Source: Rhizomys pruinosus (lineage: Eukaryota > Chordata > Mammalia > Rodentia > Spalacidae). From it: a stretch of DNA of 64,000 nt. Made by a program: the position numbers and the translations under genes. Numbering within the stretch: the stretch's first letter is position 1; every line of letters begins with the position of its first letter. Shown one piece after another: positions 10,191-21,357 of the stretch. The notes beneath the pieces are model-generated. The model had not been told where the DNA came from and did not search any database. It was given only the letters and a program-made list of their open reading frames with translations. The DNA lies in NCBI GenBank assembly GCA_009823505.1, contig VZQC01013830.1, positions 1,063,510 to 1,127,509 on the forward strand, written 5' to 3'.

Positions 10191-11059
10191 AAGCAGCAGG
10201 GTGAGGGCAAAGGACAGGGGCACAGCAAGCACCATCCAGAAGGCCGGCCTCTGAACAGAGAGGCCACCTCTCTCGAGTGGAAAGGGTAGGCAGGGGGCCA
10301 AAGCAAGCTCTCCCGGTCCCCATCCACAAATGCTGTCTGTGCTCCTTCCCTGGAGAAGATGTGCTCCTATGTGGGTAACCATGCTCCACTCTGTGGGCTA
10401 TATTTCCCATTTTAAAATGAGAAATGTGATTATTTATTTGTAGCACATGCCTGAGGAGACGCTCAGAAACCAACCCAGGGACTTTATCCATGAAAACAAA
10501 CCCACTTTCTGGAGAGGTGGTTGCTTTTTATAGCTGCAGAGGTGAGGAGAGCGTAGAACTCACCATCACTCCCAGGTTCCTGCTCAAGAGACATCTCCGT
10601 CATTCCCCTCCAGTCCTGACTGTAGTGTGGGGGCTGCTGACACCCAGATCCCTGAGTCCTCCACGGATCATGGCAGAGCCTGCCTTTTGTGTGTGAGTTT
10701 TCACCTAGCTATTTTAAGTGAGGAAGGATGAGCTTGCCAGGGCCAGTGGACGGAAGGAAAAGGCCGTGATGGTCTGCTTGGCGGGATGAATGTTTAAAAT
10801 TGATTTTCTTCCTGGGCCTTGGTTGAAATTCTATCTCTGTGTTAGCTTTTACCAAATCATCAAGTGTCTGACCTTGTGTTCCTCATCCATCTTCAGGGGA
10901 CTCATCAGAGTCAAAGCCCGAGTCCTTGTTATGACCAGTGAGAGCTGGGGATGGATGGAGCTGCTGCCTCCCTGCTTGCTTACCTGATTCCCTTGGCCTG
11001 TCCTGACAGAGCTCCAGCAGAGCCGCAGCCCTTGTCCCTGCTCTCCGGAACGCTCTGTG
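10191..11059. other. Unassigned, moderately GC-rich sequence
   Basis: No splice-bounded open frame or known family was recognised. 10840-10960 is faintly MIR-like ('gtgtctgaccttgtgttcctc'). It is not CpG-rich enough to be an island. Confidence 0.4.
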
Positions 11060-11560
11060 TCTAGAGAGATGAGTGGCCCATTCTTTTAACTCCTGGGTTT
11101 TACTTCGGTTCCCTTCTCAGCGAGGCCTGCCGTGGCCCCCGCCTGACCTCTGTGTCCCTGCGCACGCTTGCCTTCTTCCTCAGCTCTGCTTCCCCTGCTT
11201 CGCATGTATCTCTCGTCTTACATATTTTACTACTTTACCTTCTGTATTCTCTATTGCCTCTGAGTAAGAAAGTTCTGAGAACGTAGGGACTTTTCTGCTT
11301 TGTCTTCGGTTCTGTCAGTGTACTGTGGGCTGGGTAGGAGAGTAGGACAGAAGTGGGGAGATGTAGCAAGTCCGTGAGCAAAACCACTTGGGGTATATGG
11401 CAAGATCCTGGCTCTTCTTCATGTTCAGAGCTGGGAGAAGAAATGACCTCTCCAGCACACAGGGTGTTTTCATGGAAGAAGTCCCAGGCTGGTTCCGGAG
11501 GGGCTTTCCTGGCCCAAAGTAGGTGCACGATGGTTATTTGCTGAATGAACAAGTATGAGG
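11060..11560 (+). mobile_element. L2 LINE 3' end, fragmented
   Basis: Pyrimidine-rich sequence (11090-11250) leads to 'agtaagaaagttctgagaac', then 'gtaggtgcacgatggttatt' and 'tgctgaatgaac', in the order of the L2 3' terminus. About 180 bases between the two halves look foreign or degraded. Confidence 0.5.
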
Positions 11561-11666
11561 CCAGGGCTTAAGGCCACTTGGTCATCAGGACTCCTCTATG
11601 AATCAGGTCCATAAAGACGAGCCAGTTTCTCAGCCCGTCTGCCCTTGACTACCTTTCCAGTAGGAA

Positions 11667-11956
11667 GAAGATAATGGTGTAACTACGTGGCAAGGTTGTC
11701 TGGTGTAGGCATCCATGCAAATCAGAAGACAATGGTGTAACTATGTGGCAAGGTTGTCTGGTGTAGGCATCCATGCAAATCAGAAGACAATGGTGTAACT
11801 ATGTGGCAAGGTTGTCTGGTGTAGGCATCCATGCAAATCAGAAGACAATGGTGTAACTATGTGGCAAGGTTGTCTGGTGTAGGCATCCATGCAAGTCAGA
11901 AGACAATGGTGTAACTATGTGGCAAGGTTGTCTGGTGTAGGCATCCATGCAAGTCT
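11667..11956. repeat. 58-bp minisatellite, exactly five units
   Basis: Units start at 11667, 11725, 11783, 11841 and 11899 and the array is exactly 290 bp. Each unit begins gaaga(c/t)aatggtgtaacta and ends ggcatccatgcaa(a/g)tc(a/t). Unit 1 differs at two early positions; units 2 and 3 look identical; units 4 and 5 share a 3' a-to-g change. No indels occur. It is non-coding because 58 is not divisible by three. Confidence 0.97.
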
Positions 11957-12229
11957 GAAGAAGGCTTGGACAGTGTAAGTGCTCAGCAGGTTAGCTGTTA
12001 TTTAGAAAAGTTCTGTCATGTTTACTGTTATAACTCTGGGAAGAACGCCTCCTATGGGATCTGTGTCAACCCTTCAAGTGACACAGTGGTACGGCTACTG
12101 CATCTTGCTTTGCAGCCCACCCTAAATTTGGGTAGGGGCTGCTGGACAAAAGGGGTGAGCTGTGCCTTTATTCATGATTTGTATGTTGCTAAATTTGGGA
12201 GGAACAAATGTCTAGATGTAGTAGTTAAA
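11957..12229. other. Unassigned sequence after the minisatellite
   Basis: The first bases repeat the minisatellite phase ('gaagaag') and then diverge. Nothing else is identifiable. Confidence 0.4.
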
Positions 12230-12358
12230 TTTTTTTGTGTGTGTCTTTTTGAGACAGGGTCTCCCTGTAGCTCTGGATGTCCTGGAACTCACTATGTACA
12301 CCAGGCTGGCCTTGAACTCACAGAGATCTGCCTGCCTCTGCCTCCCAAGTGGTAGGAC
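12230..12358 (-). mobile_element. B1 SINE, antisense, 5'-truncated
   Basis: 'tttgagacagggtctccctg', 'caccaggctggccttgaact' and 'cctgcctctgcctcccaagt' are clear B1 landmarks. It ends before 'gggattaaaggcgtg', so the B1 head is missing. Confidence 0.88.
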
Positions 12359-12365
12359 ATGCACA

Positions 12366-12600
12366 TAAAATAAAAAAATTTAATTGTTTTTACTTTATGT
12401 GCATGGGTGTTTTGCCTGTATATACAAAAAAATGCATCTTCTGTGGGTGCAGTGCCCACAGAAGCCAGAAGAGGACATCAGATCCCCTGGTACTGGAGTG
12501 ACAGATGGACATTAGTCACCTTGTGGGTAGTGGGAACTGAACCCAGGTCCTCTTCAAGAGCATCCAGTGCTCTTAGCTGCTGAGCCATCTCTCCAGCCCC
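12366..12600 (-). mobile_element. B3 SINE, antisense, older type
   Basis: It runs from an A/T-rich tail through 'gccagaagaggacatcagat', 'cctggtactggagtgacaga', 'gaactgaacccaggtcctct' to 'gagccatctctccagcccc'. There is a single copy of the ctggagt motif and no 17-bp duplication. It adjoins the B1 at 12230. Confidence 0.9.
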
Positions 12601-13584
12601 TGAGTACTATTCTAAAATGATGCCTGCATCAGGAAACTCATAAGCCATGGGTTTGGTACCAAGGAGGCTGAGATGTAAAGGATGTGGCTCTGATTCCTGA
12701 CTGAAGCTTGGAACTGCTCTTGGAGGCCGATATACTTGGGGCAGCCTCGGAAGCCTTCTGCTTTCTGCTCCTGAGTTTAGCTCAGTCCTGGTTCATGCCT
12801 TGCCCTCTCCGACATCGTGGGCAACTTTAGGGTTGTTAGCTAGTGTTTTGGGCTTTGCCTGCCCAGGTTATCTGATTAAGCTTTGGCCAGGTCCTCACTG
12901 ATCTCAGAGAAAGGTCCTAAATGACCCAGGAATAAGGACAGTTGCCTTCATTCTGTGTGTCTCTTAGTATTGTTTGCAAATAACTATTCAAGGAGACAAA
13001 GGATATGGGTCCTGAAGACTCCAGGGAGCCAAAGACGGTGAGTCTGGAAGATTTGAGCCTCAGTACTTTATTAAAAACTTTGTTTGCCCCCATCTTTAGA
13101 AACCAATAGCCTTGTCAGAGCTACATGCATATGACTCTTGCCATTTTGGATTCAGAAAATCTGGGGCTAGAAAACGAGTCCCAACTGCCTGACCACTGTT
13201 GGCCATCATAGTTTTTCTTCACGGGAAGGAGGCGAAGGGTCAGCTGAAAACCATCTGGGGGATCCATGCAGCTTCTGGGTAGTGTCTGAAGCCTGGCTAA
13301 GGGAAGCGAGCAAGGAGGCAAGGGTGCTCTCACCCTTTTGCCATGTCATTCTGCTGATGGCATGTTGCCATGTGTAATGCTTTGTGCCAGCTTATGATCA
13401 TCACTTGACTGAGCAAGTAGCTGATTGGAGGGAAATGGAGATGGATGTAGGGGCCAGCACTGGGACAAGATGCAATGAGGTTCATCTCCATCATTGCAGT
13501 CCGATGCAGGCTACAGCATGGCCCAGTTGCCCCTCACAGACTTGTGCTATCGGGTACCTACAGATAGTGTTTTTCTCCAGGTTG
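12601..13584. other. Unassigned sequence
   Basis: No repeat or coding family was recognised. Short frames are not supported. Confidence 0.45.
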
Positions 13585-13700
13585 TTATCACTGGGCATCT
13601 CATCTGAAAAATGACAGTGAGATAATATCCATCTTAGGCAGTTGGGGGATAACATGAGTTAGTACATGTAAAGAGCACAGTGCTGAATGTTTATTTAGAA
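13585..13700 (+). mobile_element. MIR SINE fragment
   Basis: 'catctgaaaaatgacagtga', 'gggggataacatgagttagt' and 'acatgtaaagagcacagtgc' match the 3' half of MIR (…ctgtaaaatg…gttgtgagg…taaatgagttaatacatgtaaagc…). Confidence 0.75.
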
Positions 13701-14558
13701 AATCTTCAATTAAGTATTATCATTGAGGAGCAGCTGGAGTGATAGAGAAGTGAGACAGTGGACATACAGTGCAGTAAGCCTCCAGAGAGGTCAGAACCAA
13801 GCACTGTGGGAGTACAGCTATCCCAGTCTTGTTTGCAAGATGGAGAGTGAAGATAGAACCCAGCGTCTGGTGATGCGTTCATCGGTCCTCCTGGGGTTCC
13901 TCCCTTGACCTAAGAGAATCTTCCCAATGTGCGGAAGTTATATAGGACCATCCACCAGTGCTGTACTAGACAGAGATCATGGTATTAATGAGTCTGGGAT
14001 TGGTTCGTGCTGCCAGTCAGGGTGGAGAGGCACCAGCTGCCAGGGTCACCTGTGTGAGGCAGCCCTGGCACGGCATCTCTATGAAGCATATCTAGTCTGT
14101 GTTTGAGCCACAGATCCCAAGTCCTCAGCTCATCAGTGTCTGCCTTAGTTTACCAGATTTCCTTGCTATGCTGGCTCAAGCTCTGGTCCATTTTCCTTCT
14201 ATCTGATCCTTAAACATGCTCTCACATGCACTAAGGCTTGGCTCTCTACTGTGCGTGGACTCTCTACTGGGCATGACTGGGTTTGGGGAAAAGAGAATAT
14301 TCATTCTTTTAGCAAGACTTAGCATCCATGGTTTCATCTGCTAAATGTCACCTGCTCCATAAATGTCCCCTAAGGGCTGTGTTACCCCCCCCCCGCCCCG
14401 GCAAGACCCCTGCAGGCTTCTGCTCCTGCTGGCTTTCTTTGCTGTTTTGCCTTCCTCTTTGGGGTATGTGTCACTTCTTCCTGATCCTTTTATAGACTGC
14501 TTCTTTATTGCCCATGGCCTTGGCTATGAGGTCTTGCAGCCATGGGTTGGAGGGAAGT

Positions 14559-14559
<1 letters not shown>
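13701..14559. other. Unassigned sequence with a poly-C tract
   Basis: A C-rich tract lies at 14385-14400. No gene or transposon was recognised. Confidence 0.4.

Positions 14560-14594
<35 letters not shown>
14560..14594. repeat. (TG)n microsatellite
   Basis: About 16 uninterrupted TG units. No flanking SINE was identified. Confidence 0.95.
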
Positions 14595-14596
<2 letters not shown>

Positions 14597-15944
14597 GAAG
14601 AGTAGGCAGAGGTAACACAGCTACATGTGAAGGACATGGCTTCTAATCTTTTGTATGGCCTTAGTGTCTCTGTTAGGGGGAGGCCCTGGTTGAAGGGTAG
14701 AAAATGAGACGGTGAAGAGTTTGGCTTTTCTGCAGGCATGTGTGGATTCTGTAGGAGTTCCATCGGTGTCTCAGCTTTGGGAGGTGGTGTTTGGGGTGTG
14801 GAAGGACAGCTGGAGCAGTGGTGGCCAGCCTGGTTCTGGGAGTGGGAGTGCAGAGGCTGCTGGAAAAGACCCGCCAGCTGCTTCAGACTCAGACTGCAGT
14901 GACTTCACCCTCCTGACTCACCCTTGTCCCAGACTTCTGGATACAGAAAGAGACAAATAACTGATTGTCGTGAGCTCTGGAACTCCCACGGCTTGTAAAT
15001 GATTGAGATGAAAATCTCGTGTCCCCCGACCATCTCTATGCTGGTAGGAAAGTTCAGGACCCTGGGAAGCAATGAGTTCAGAAAGCCACTCTGGCCTCCC
15101 TTTCGTCTTTCTCTTCTTGTTTTGTCTCAGCTGTCTGGTTCCTGCACACTCTTCTCTTCTTCCTGTCATTGGAATCTTTCACTGAATATGACGAGAAAGA
15201 TTCAGGATCCTGGGAGGAACTGTAGATGCTTAGTGGTCTCCCTTAGGACTATAGGTTCACCCCTTTCACATGTATCTGCTCATATATCATGCATCAGTCC
15301 GTCTACCCATATAACTATCTATCTGTCCATCTGTCTATCTACCCTTCCATCCACCCACCCCCACAAATATTTATGCACTTATTCATTCCAGCCTTACCTC
15401 AAATCCTCCCAATACCAAAATGTCCTCTCCTTCCTAGATAAAGAATAAGTGCTCATGACTCAGACTTCAGTGTTCATTTAGCCAGACTGACCTGAGGGAT
15501 GGGGTGCTGTTGACGTATTTTGGGAGCTCTTTGGGTCCCTTACCTCACCTTGCTATTACCAAGTGGGGAACAGCCCTTTCCAGAAACCATATGCTGTTTC
15601 CAATGACTGTGCTTCTTTTAATGGTGGACAGACAGACAGACTGTTTCTTCTCTTTATTTGTCATCCTGCACTGAAACATCAGGGATCGGCCACTCCAAAT
15701 GTGAGATGACTCTAAGGTGAAAGCAAGGATTTGTGTGTGATCTTCTCACCTGAAAATGGTCCCTGGGCCTGGGGCCGGGAGAAACCAGGGGACATGGGAC
15801 AGATAGCACCCAAACCAAAGTAGTGGAGAAAAAGACACCAGGGCTCAGAACAAACACAGTAACTTGAACGTCAGAGCTCCCTGGCTCACTGTTACCTCTG
15901 GACCCCATTAACTGTCTCCAGAGGGCCTGGGGAGCTCAGGGATA
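14595..15944. other. Unassigned; contains an ATG-led 149-codon frame
   Basis: The frame at 14999-15448 starts with ATG, but its product is composition-driven and ends through the TATC/CCAT-rich simple sequence at 15290-15365. It resembles no family I know. I see no splice or codon evidence for a gene. Confidence 0.4.
15290..15365. repeat. Degenerate (TATC/CCAT)n simple sequence
   Basis: Imperfect tetranucleotide runs such as ctatctatctgtccatctgt and 'ccatccacccaccccc'. Confidence 0.7.
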
Positions 15945-16075
15945 GAGGGCTCAGACTCTGGAGTCCCGACTTGTAATGTCAGACCCAACTTCTGCCATCT
16001 GCCCTCTGGCAAGCTCTGAGCTCAGCTTCTTCATCTGTAAGAGGGTTAATAACAACCCCACATCAGATATCATCC
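15945..16075 (+). mobile_element. MIR SINE fragment
   Basis: 'gggctcagactctggagtcc', 'ctctggcaagctctgagctc' and 'agcttcttcatctgtaagag' keep the MIR core order, followed by 'ggttaataacaacccca'. Confidence 0.75.
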
Positions 16076-17464
16076 CCATTCTCATCTGTAGCTTCTGGAG
16101 AGGAAAGGCAGAAGAGAGCAGTACACCTGCACCATCAATCGTAGTATCACCAGATTTAGCGAATGAAAATTCAGATTAATATGTTGTTTATCAGAATTCA
16201 GGTTTGACTGGGTATCTTGTATTTTACCTTTCAACCCTCAATCAGACTCTGAGAAGCTGGGTCTGGGTCACTTTCTCCATCTTGGTTCTGACTAGGGCAG
16301 CCACAGGGGTGGGTGAGGGCAATCTCCATGAAGCACTGGCCAGTGCTGTGATCTACAGGCTGGAGGCTGGAGAAGGGGGGAACTGTTCAGGCAGTCTGTG
16401 CGTGTGCCTGTGTGCGAGTGTGTACCCAGCCTTGGCACAAAAGCATGAACGTGTGCAAGCTGAGGGCCCTGTGAATCAGCACTTGCCAACTCCTGCCAGC
16501 CGGCTGTGGGCAGCAGGTAGCAGCGTGTGGCTATGCTCCATGTCACCATTCTCGACGGCAGAAGTACAGAAGCGAGACTTCTGTTTGCCTGTTGAAAGCA
16601 ATCACCCTAGAGCCCAGAGTATTCCCACGCCGGAGGTGTTTGAGTCAACCTCGGCTCGTTTTCTCTGTCTCTGCTCTTTCGTGTCTCTTCTCGTCCTCCC
16701 TTCCAGTTTTCTTCTCTCTTTCTCTCTCTATTGTCTCTCAAATCACCTCCATACCAGCCTTTCCTAGGGATCTAGTGTAGGTGGGAGGCTGACACATCCT
16801 TTGTTACCTGCTGGTATACACAGCAGGCTCCTGCCTGCTCCTGGCGTTAGTCACAAGCTAGCCAGCCCTCTACAGCAAAGCCGCTCAGGAAAGCTGGCTG
16901 TAGAAAATACCATCCATGGAGTCTCTGCAGGTAGTGAAGAATGTCAGCTTTGGAGAAGCCTGGTGACAGTATCTGTTCAGAACACCACACCATTCAGAAG
17001 AGGAAACTCCAGCTCATGGGAAGAAATGCTCTGCCCCAGTCACAGGTAGAGACGGGGCTGGTATTATACTCCAGTCTCCTGACATCTTACCTGAGTACCT
17101 CACCCTCTATCATAGCCAGACCTTCCTGGGACCTGGAATGTTAATTCAGAGAGATGGCTTGGGGTTTCCATCTGTATCTCTCAGTGTACAAAGACAAGTC
17201 ATCCCTCCATCATGCTCCTCCTCCCTCTTCTTCAGCATCTGGAGAGCACTGAGCTCAGCTAGGGCAGTAGTCAATTTTCTCCCTGAGCCATGGTCCAAAG
17301 GAGCATGGCTGATCCCTGACTGCTCCTCGGGAGCAGGTGAAACTGGGGGGAGGGCTCCTCTCTGTTAGTCATAACTGAATGTTTCCTTTATGGAAGAAAT
17401 CCCCTACATGTGTCCAGGGACCTTTGGTTAACAGGCACATATTTTTACGTTTATTCATTGTGTA
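16076..17464. other. Unassigned sequence with a few CpGs and weak MIR
   Basis: The 187-codon open frame at 16204-16767 begins with TTG, not ATG, and ends in a CT-rich tract (16675-16740), so I reject it as a gene. 16975-17085 is faintly MIR-like on the minus strand. CpGs cluster loosely at 16440-16700 but do not form an island. Confidence 0.4.
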
Positions 17465-17640
17465 TATATGTATGTGTATATACGTGCACTGTGTGTCACA
17501 GCACACTCGGAGGACAAGCTGTGGGAGTCAGTTTTCTCCTTCTGCCATGTGGGTCTTGGGGATCAATCTTGGGTCATCGGGCTTGGTTGGTGGCAAGCTT
17601 CTTTACATTCTGCTGAACTATTCTGCCACCCCTCAGAAAG
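17465..17640 (-). mobile_element. B3A-type SINE, antisense
   Basis: 'ggaggacaagctgtgggagt', 'cagttttctccttctgccat', 'gtgggtcttggggatcaat' and 'atcgggcttggttggtggca' are B3A landmarks on the minus strand. The tRNA-like end is decayed ('ctgctgaactattctgccac'). Confidence 0.85.
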
Positions 17641-19029
17641 GGATTTTAAAAGTCTATTTCTGTGTTAATCTTTTTAGAGTTCCACTTACCTGCAGATCTT
17701 TTTTGGTCCAGGTGTGTAATTACACCAGGCTCAGACCACTCTGTCCTTTAGGACCATGCCTAGGAGAGTGTTCTGGGCCAGCCTGTAGGCGGCAGCTTGG
17801 CCTGCAGAACTGTTGCCCTCCTGACTTGCAGTGAAGGATGAAGAGAGAATTCCATGGTAACAAGGCTGGAGAGCCCTAGCACCATGGTGTCATGGCAACC
17901 AAATGAAGGAATTCCATCCACATAGTGACAAGGGGATCCCTGGGTCTATCAGATTCAGGCTGGCCTGCTGCATCAGCAACTGAGCTGTAGCCCCCATGCT
18001 GGGTGTTGGTAGAAGGAGCATGAAAAAGGCTAGGGTAGGTGGCTTGGAAGCTGCTCGTGTGGGTTTATAAAATTAAAAAACAAATCAGTAAATACTAACA
18101 AAAGAGAGGAAAAAATTGGATCAGGCCTCACCTCTTCGGAGAAGGGCTTCCTGGTTCTTCCCCACTTCTTGAATCATCTGCCTTCCCATTCTTGGTCTGC
18201 TCTGGAGCCTCTGACCCTGAACTTAAGATGAATACTTATGCCCAGGGTTCCTCCTTTCTTTCTCCCTATTCTTCTTCCTGACAGAAGACAGAATACAGAT
18301 GCTGAAATAATAATTTCCAATTGCTCTGTCCCTTTTACCTCAGTCATCATTATGTGCCTTCTGCTCATGCCGGTGTGCATTCCTTTTGGGTAATTCAGTG
18401 GACTGTGGTGTGTATTTGCTTTCTTCTTTACCCTCTATCCCCAACAAATGTTTGATGATTCTCCTTGCAGTGCAAACACAAGCAAGATGTTCATGAATCA
18501 CCATTCATGGTTAGGTAACTGGTTATAAACTCCTGAGGATTTTTCTTTTCTCCTTGAAACCTGGAAGGCTTTAGGAAATGGGAATATGTTGGAGAATCTG
18601 GGGAGAGAGTTGATCCTCCCCATCACTTGGGAAAAGGCACAATAGCACAGTGGACTGAGGATATAGGAGACCTTGGAGAGAGAGAAAGAGAATAAAAAGG
18701 GGGAGGGGAGAATGGGTGGTGGTGTCTGCAGCAGAAGAGGAATGAGATGGGATGCCAGCCTTAGAGCTCTGTATCTGCACCACCAGTGTTTTAAGGCAGC
18801 AAGAAATGCAGAACGTTTCTGAGGCAGTCCTGCAAGATTGGCCATAGCCCGAACTTCGTGGTTCCCCCACGGAACCTACACAGAGAGAGCATACAGTAGG
18901 TGATCCACATTTGTTGAATGAAAACAATTGTCTCCAGGAACATTCACAGACTACACATTTCTAAGAGTAAGAAAGGATTTGCTGACCACTGACTGAATAT
19001 TTAGGGAATGTAAGGGAAAGAATTGGGAA
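17641..19029. other. Unassigned sequence; RFX-like motifs; possible L2
   Basis: 17851-17899 has two half-palindromic ccatggtaac and tcatggcaac motifs. 18120-18460 has L2-like pyrimidine-rich composition but no clear terminus. No coding evidence was found. Confidence 0.35.
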
Positions 19030-19041
19030 CTTGTTAAATAC

Positions 19042-19096
19042 ATATATATATATACTACTATATATTATATATATTATATATATATATAATATATTG
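19042..19096. repeat. (TA)n-rich simple repeat
   Basis: Interrupted TA runs lie beside the B1 A-tail, with one of the B1 target copies just upstream. Confidence 0.9.
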
Positions 19097-19241
19097 CTCT
19101 TTTTGAGACAGGGTCTCCCTGTAGCCCCAGCTGGCCTGGACTGGAACTCACTTTGTAGACCAGGCTGGCCTGAACTCACAAAGATCTGTCTGCCTCTGCC
19201 TCCCGAGTGCTAGGATTAAAGGCGTGCGCCACCACGCCTGG
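19097..19241 (-). mobile_element. B1 SINE, antisense, full length
   Basis: Complete B1 from 'tttttgagacagggtctccc' to 'gcgtgcgccaccacgcctgg'. A 6-base repeat (tggcctggactgg) is inserted midway. Target copies cttgttaa(a/g)ta lie at 19030 and 19242. Retained CpGs suggest a fairly young copy. Confidence 0.93.
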
Positions 19242-19339
19242 CTTGTTAAGTATATTTTCAAACATCATGACTATCAAGGTGATACAGAAAAGCATGCTCT
19301 CTGAATGTGGTCATCATGGCAGTCCAAGGAGAAAATGTG

Positions 19340-19460
19340 TTTCCTCAAGGACCAGACTTTGGTTGAATCTGAATGATCTGGAAACCTGATTAAGCATGCA
19401 GCTTCTGATGGCCACCCCAACGACTGAGCCAGCAAAATCAGCACTTCCCATGAGCTGTGT
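19340..19460 (+). mobile_element. Possible MER5-type hAT fossil
   Basis: 'gaatctgaatgatctggaaa' followed by 'cctgattaagcatgcag' and 'ctgatggccaccccaacg' resembles the order in MER5A (…agaatcacctgg…ttaaaacacag…gggccccaccc…). Divergence is high. Confidence 0.4.
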
Positions 19461-19975
19461 AGACGACTGCGGTGGCGGCTGCGTGGAGGCCACACGGATA
19501 GGAGCACAGGTCCAACGCCGGGCTGCTGCTCATGTAATGACGCTTCTCCAGCCACGGAAACTGCAGGGCTTGCAGTACTTAGAAGGTGCACACATCACCT
19601 AAGCAGCAGCCAGGTGACTTCTGTGGGACAGCAGGGCTAGGAGCCTGACCCTCCTTCCCTGACAGAAGAAAGGATCAATGAAGTCCTTCTTTTTTAAAGA
19701 AATATTTTTATGAATTTTGAGCAGTAGTTTTTAATCAAATTTAGACCCTTGTCCCCTTCCCAACCCCCAACTTCTTTATTCTTAACTCTTGACTTTGGGA
19801 GGCCCAGCAGGTTGACTGAACTTCAGGGTGTGGAGTGGGAAGTAAGGATGCTCTTGAAGGATATTTGAGGCTTTCTACACTGGTGACAAGGGTGGTCTGA
19901 GGTGGTCTCAGGGCTCACAGGGCTATGACATGAGGGAGAGGATAGATAATTTGGGGGGGGGGAGGAATTTCTATT
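19461..19975. other. Unassigned sequence
   Basis: 19460-19560 has several CpGs (gcggtggcggctgcgtggag) but no other sign of a promoter. No gene was recognised. Confidence 0.35.
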
Positions 19976-19990
19976 TAGAGAGTGTTTTTT

Positions 19991-20114
19991 GTACAGGGTT
20001 TCCCTGTAGTCCCAGCTGGCCAGGAACTCACTGTGTAGACCAAGCTGGCCTTGCTCTCACAGAGATCTACCTGTTTCTGTCTCCAGCCTAAGGATATGTG
20101 CCACCATGCCTGGC
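19991..20114 (-). mobile_element. B1 SINE, antisense
   Basis: 'gtacagggtttccctgtagt', 'gtgtagaccaagctggcctt' and 'gtgccaccatgcctgg' are present. Target copies are tagagagtg(t)n (19976) and tagagagt(t)n (20115). The middle has small deletions. Confidence 0.88.
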
Positions 20115-20157
20115 TAGAGAGTTTTTTTTTTTTATATAAGAAAGCAGAGCCATTTAT

Positions 20158-20424
20158 TTTTATTTTTTTATTTTTTAAATTAATTAATTTTTTAATTTAT
20201 TTCTGTATGTGTGTGAATGTACTGTCTGCATGCAAGTCTGTGCACCCGTGTCGTGCAATGCTGCAGAGGTCAGAAGAGGGTATCGGATTCCCCTGGAACT
20301 GGAGTTCTCCTGGAATTGGAGTTTCAGACGGTTCTCAGCCGCCATGTGGGTGCTGGGGGATCGAACCCGGTTCCTCTGTAAGAGCAGCCGGCGCTCTTAA
20401 CCGCTAGGCCATCTCTCCAGCCCC
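20158..20424 (-). mobile_element. B3-derived SINE, 17-bp-duplication subfamily
   Basis: Flanked by a perfect 18-bp target duplication, gaaagcagagccatttat (20140-20157 and 20425-20442). The body carries both ctggaactggagtt and ctggaattggagtt. Its B box reads ggttcgatccc with one extra base nearby. It is among the youngest insertions in the window and lies just after a B1. Confidence 0.95.
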
Positions 20425-20442
20425 GAAAGCAGAGCCATTTAT

Positions 20443-21030
20443 AAGCCAACTTATATTGCAGAAAGTTCAGGAAAACCCAACCCCTATCCAGTACTTCTAA
20501 CCTCTCCTGCTACAGTTGGCTAGTGGGATTGGTGTGTTCATGATTATAATAGCATCCCAGACAGGGACACCCGAGACAGCTCATGTTCATGACTTCCTTA
20601 CTTTGCAACCAACAGGCTTTAAGAGCAACATGGCCAGTGGTTATAGCTGGTAACTGGTGGACCCTAAAGCTGATGCTAGTCCTGCAGAAGGTAGTATTGT
20701 GCAATGAGCAGATTCTTTTCATTCACCTCCCATTATCTGCTTTATTTCCTTTCTCCTTGTGCTGAAATGCATCTTCCCTTATCCGATGCTATGATGCTTC
20801 GATATTTGGGTGTTTATTATAGGATATGGCAAGGAGACATGGGCTACAGTAAGCTTTTTCTAAACATCCACTTAGAACCAAATCCTTCATCAATAAGACA
20901 TAGAGCCTGAGTAGAGGGACCTCTGCAGGGCACCAGGTGCTTTCTAAACAACCTTGATTGTCCACGTGATTGTTAGTAAAGTTCCTTGTCTGTATTTGTT
21001 GCAGATGTTTTCTGATGATCAGTTCCTTTT
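20443..21030. other. Unassigned sequence
   Basis: No repeat or coding signal was recognised. Confidence 0.45.
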
Positions 21031-21043
21031 AAAATTAGATTCA

Positions 21044-21280
21044 GGGGGCTGGAGAGATGGCCTAGCGGTTAAGAGCGCCGACCGCTCTTGCAGAGGACCT
21101 GGGTTCGATCCCCAGCACCCACATGGAGGCCAAGAAACATCTGAGACTCCAATTCCAGGAGAACTCCAGTTCCAGGGGAATCCGACACCCTCTTCTGACC
21201 TCCGCGGCATTGCACGACACGGGCGCACAAACCTACATGCAGACAGTACATTGATACACATAAATAAAAAAAAAATAAAT
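21044..21280 (+). mobile_element. B3-derived SINE, 17-bp-duplication subfamily, sense
   Basis: Bounded by perfect 13-bp target copies aaaattagattca (21031-21043, 21281-21293). The pol III A box tagcggttaag (21063-21073) and B box ggttcgatccc (21102-21112) look intact. The duplicated motif reads actccaattccaggagaa then actccagttccagggga. It ends in a (AAAT)n-like tail. Confidence 0.95.
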
Positions 21281-21357
21281 AAAATTAGATTCAAGAGTTC
21301 TCTGTTCTCCCTCTTGGTAGGTAAATGGATATGCATAAAAGTTCAGGTTTAAGAGTA

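Noticed and set aside
9905..10327. 140-codon minus-strand frame
   Set aside because: It crosses an old B1-related SINE, a frequent source of spurious frames.
11966..12355. 129-codon plus-strand frame
   Set aside because: It starts at TTG and ends inside an antisense B1.
14999..15448. 149-codon ATG frame
   Set aside because: Its C-terminal part is translated TATC/CCAT simple repeat and the rest matches nothing known; no supporting context.
16440..16700. CpG island or promoter
   Set aside because: There are only scattered CpGs, no GC-rich core, and no downstream exon.
16204..16767. 187-codon open frame, the longest in the window
   Set aside because: It starts at TTG, ends through a CT-rich tract, has no family resemblance and no exon signals.
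17379..17834. 151-codon ATG frame
   Set aside because: It runs through an antisense B3A SINE; the SINE explains the frame.
21044..21112. tRNA gene, from good A and B boxes
   Set aside because: The boxes belong to a tRNA-derived SINE with target duplications and an A-rich tail; no cloverleaf acceptor stem closes.
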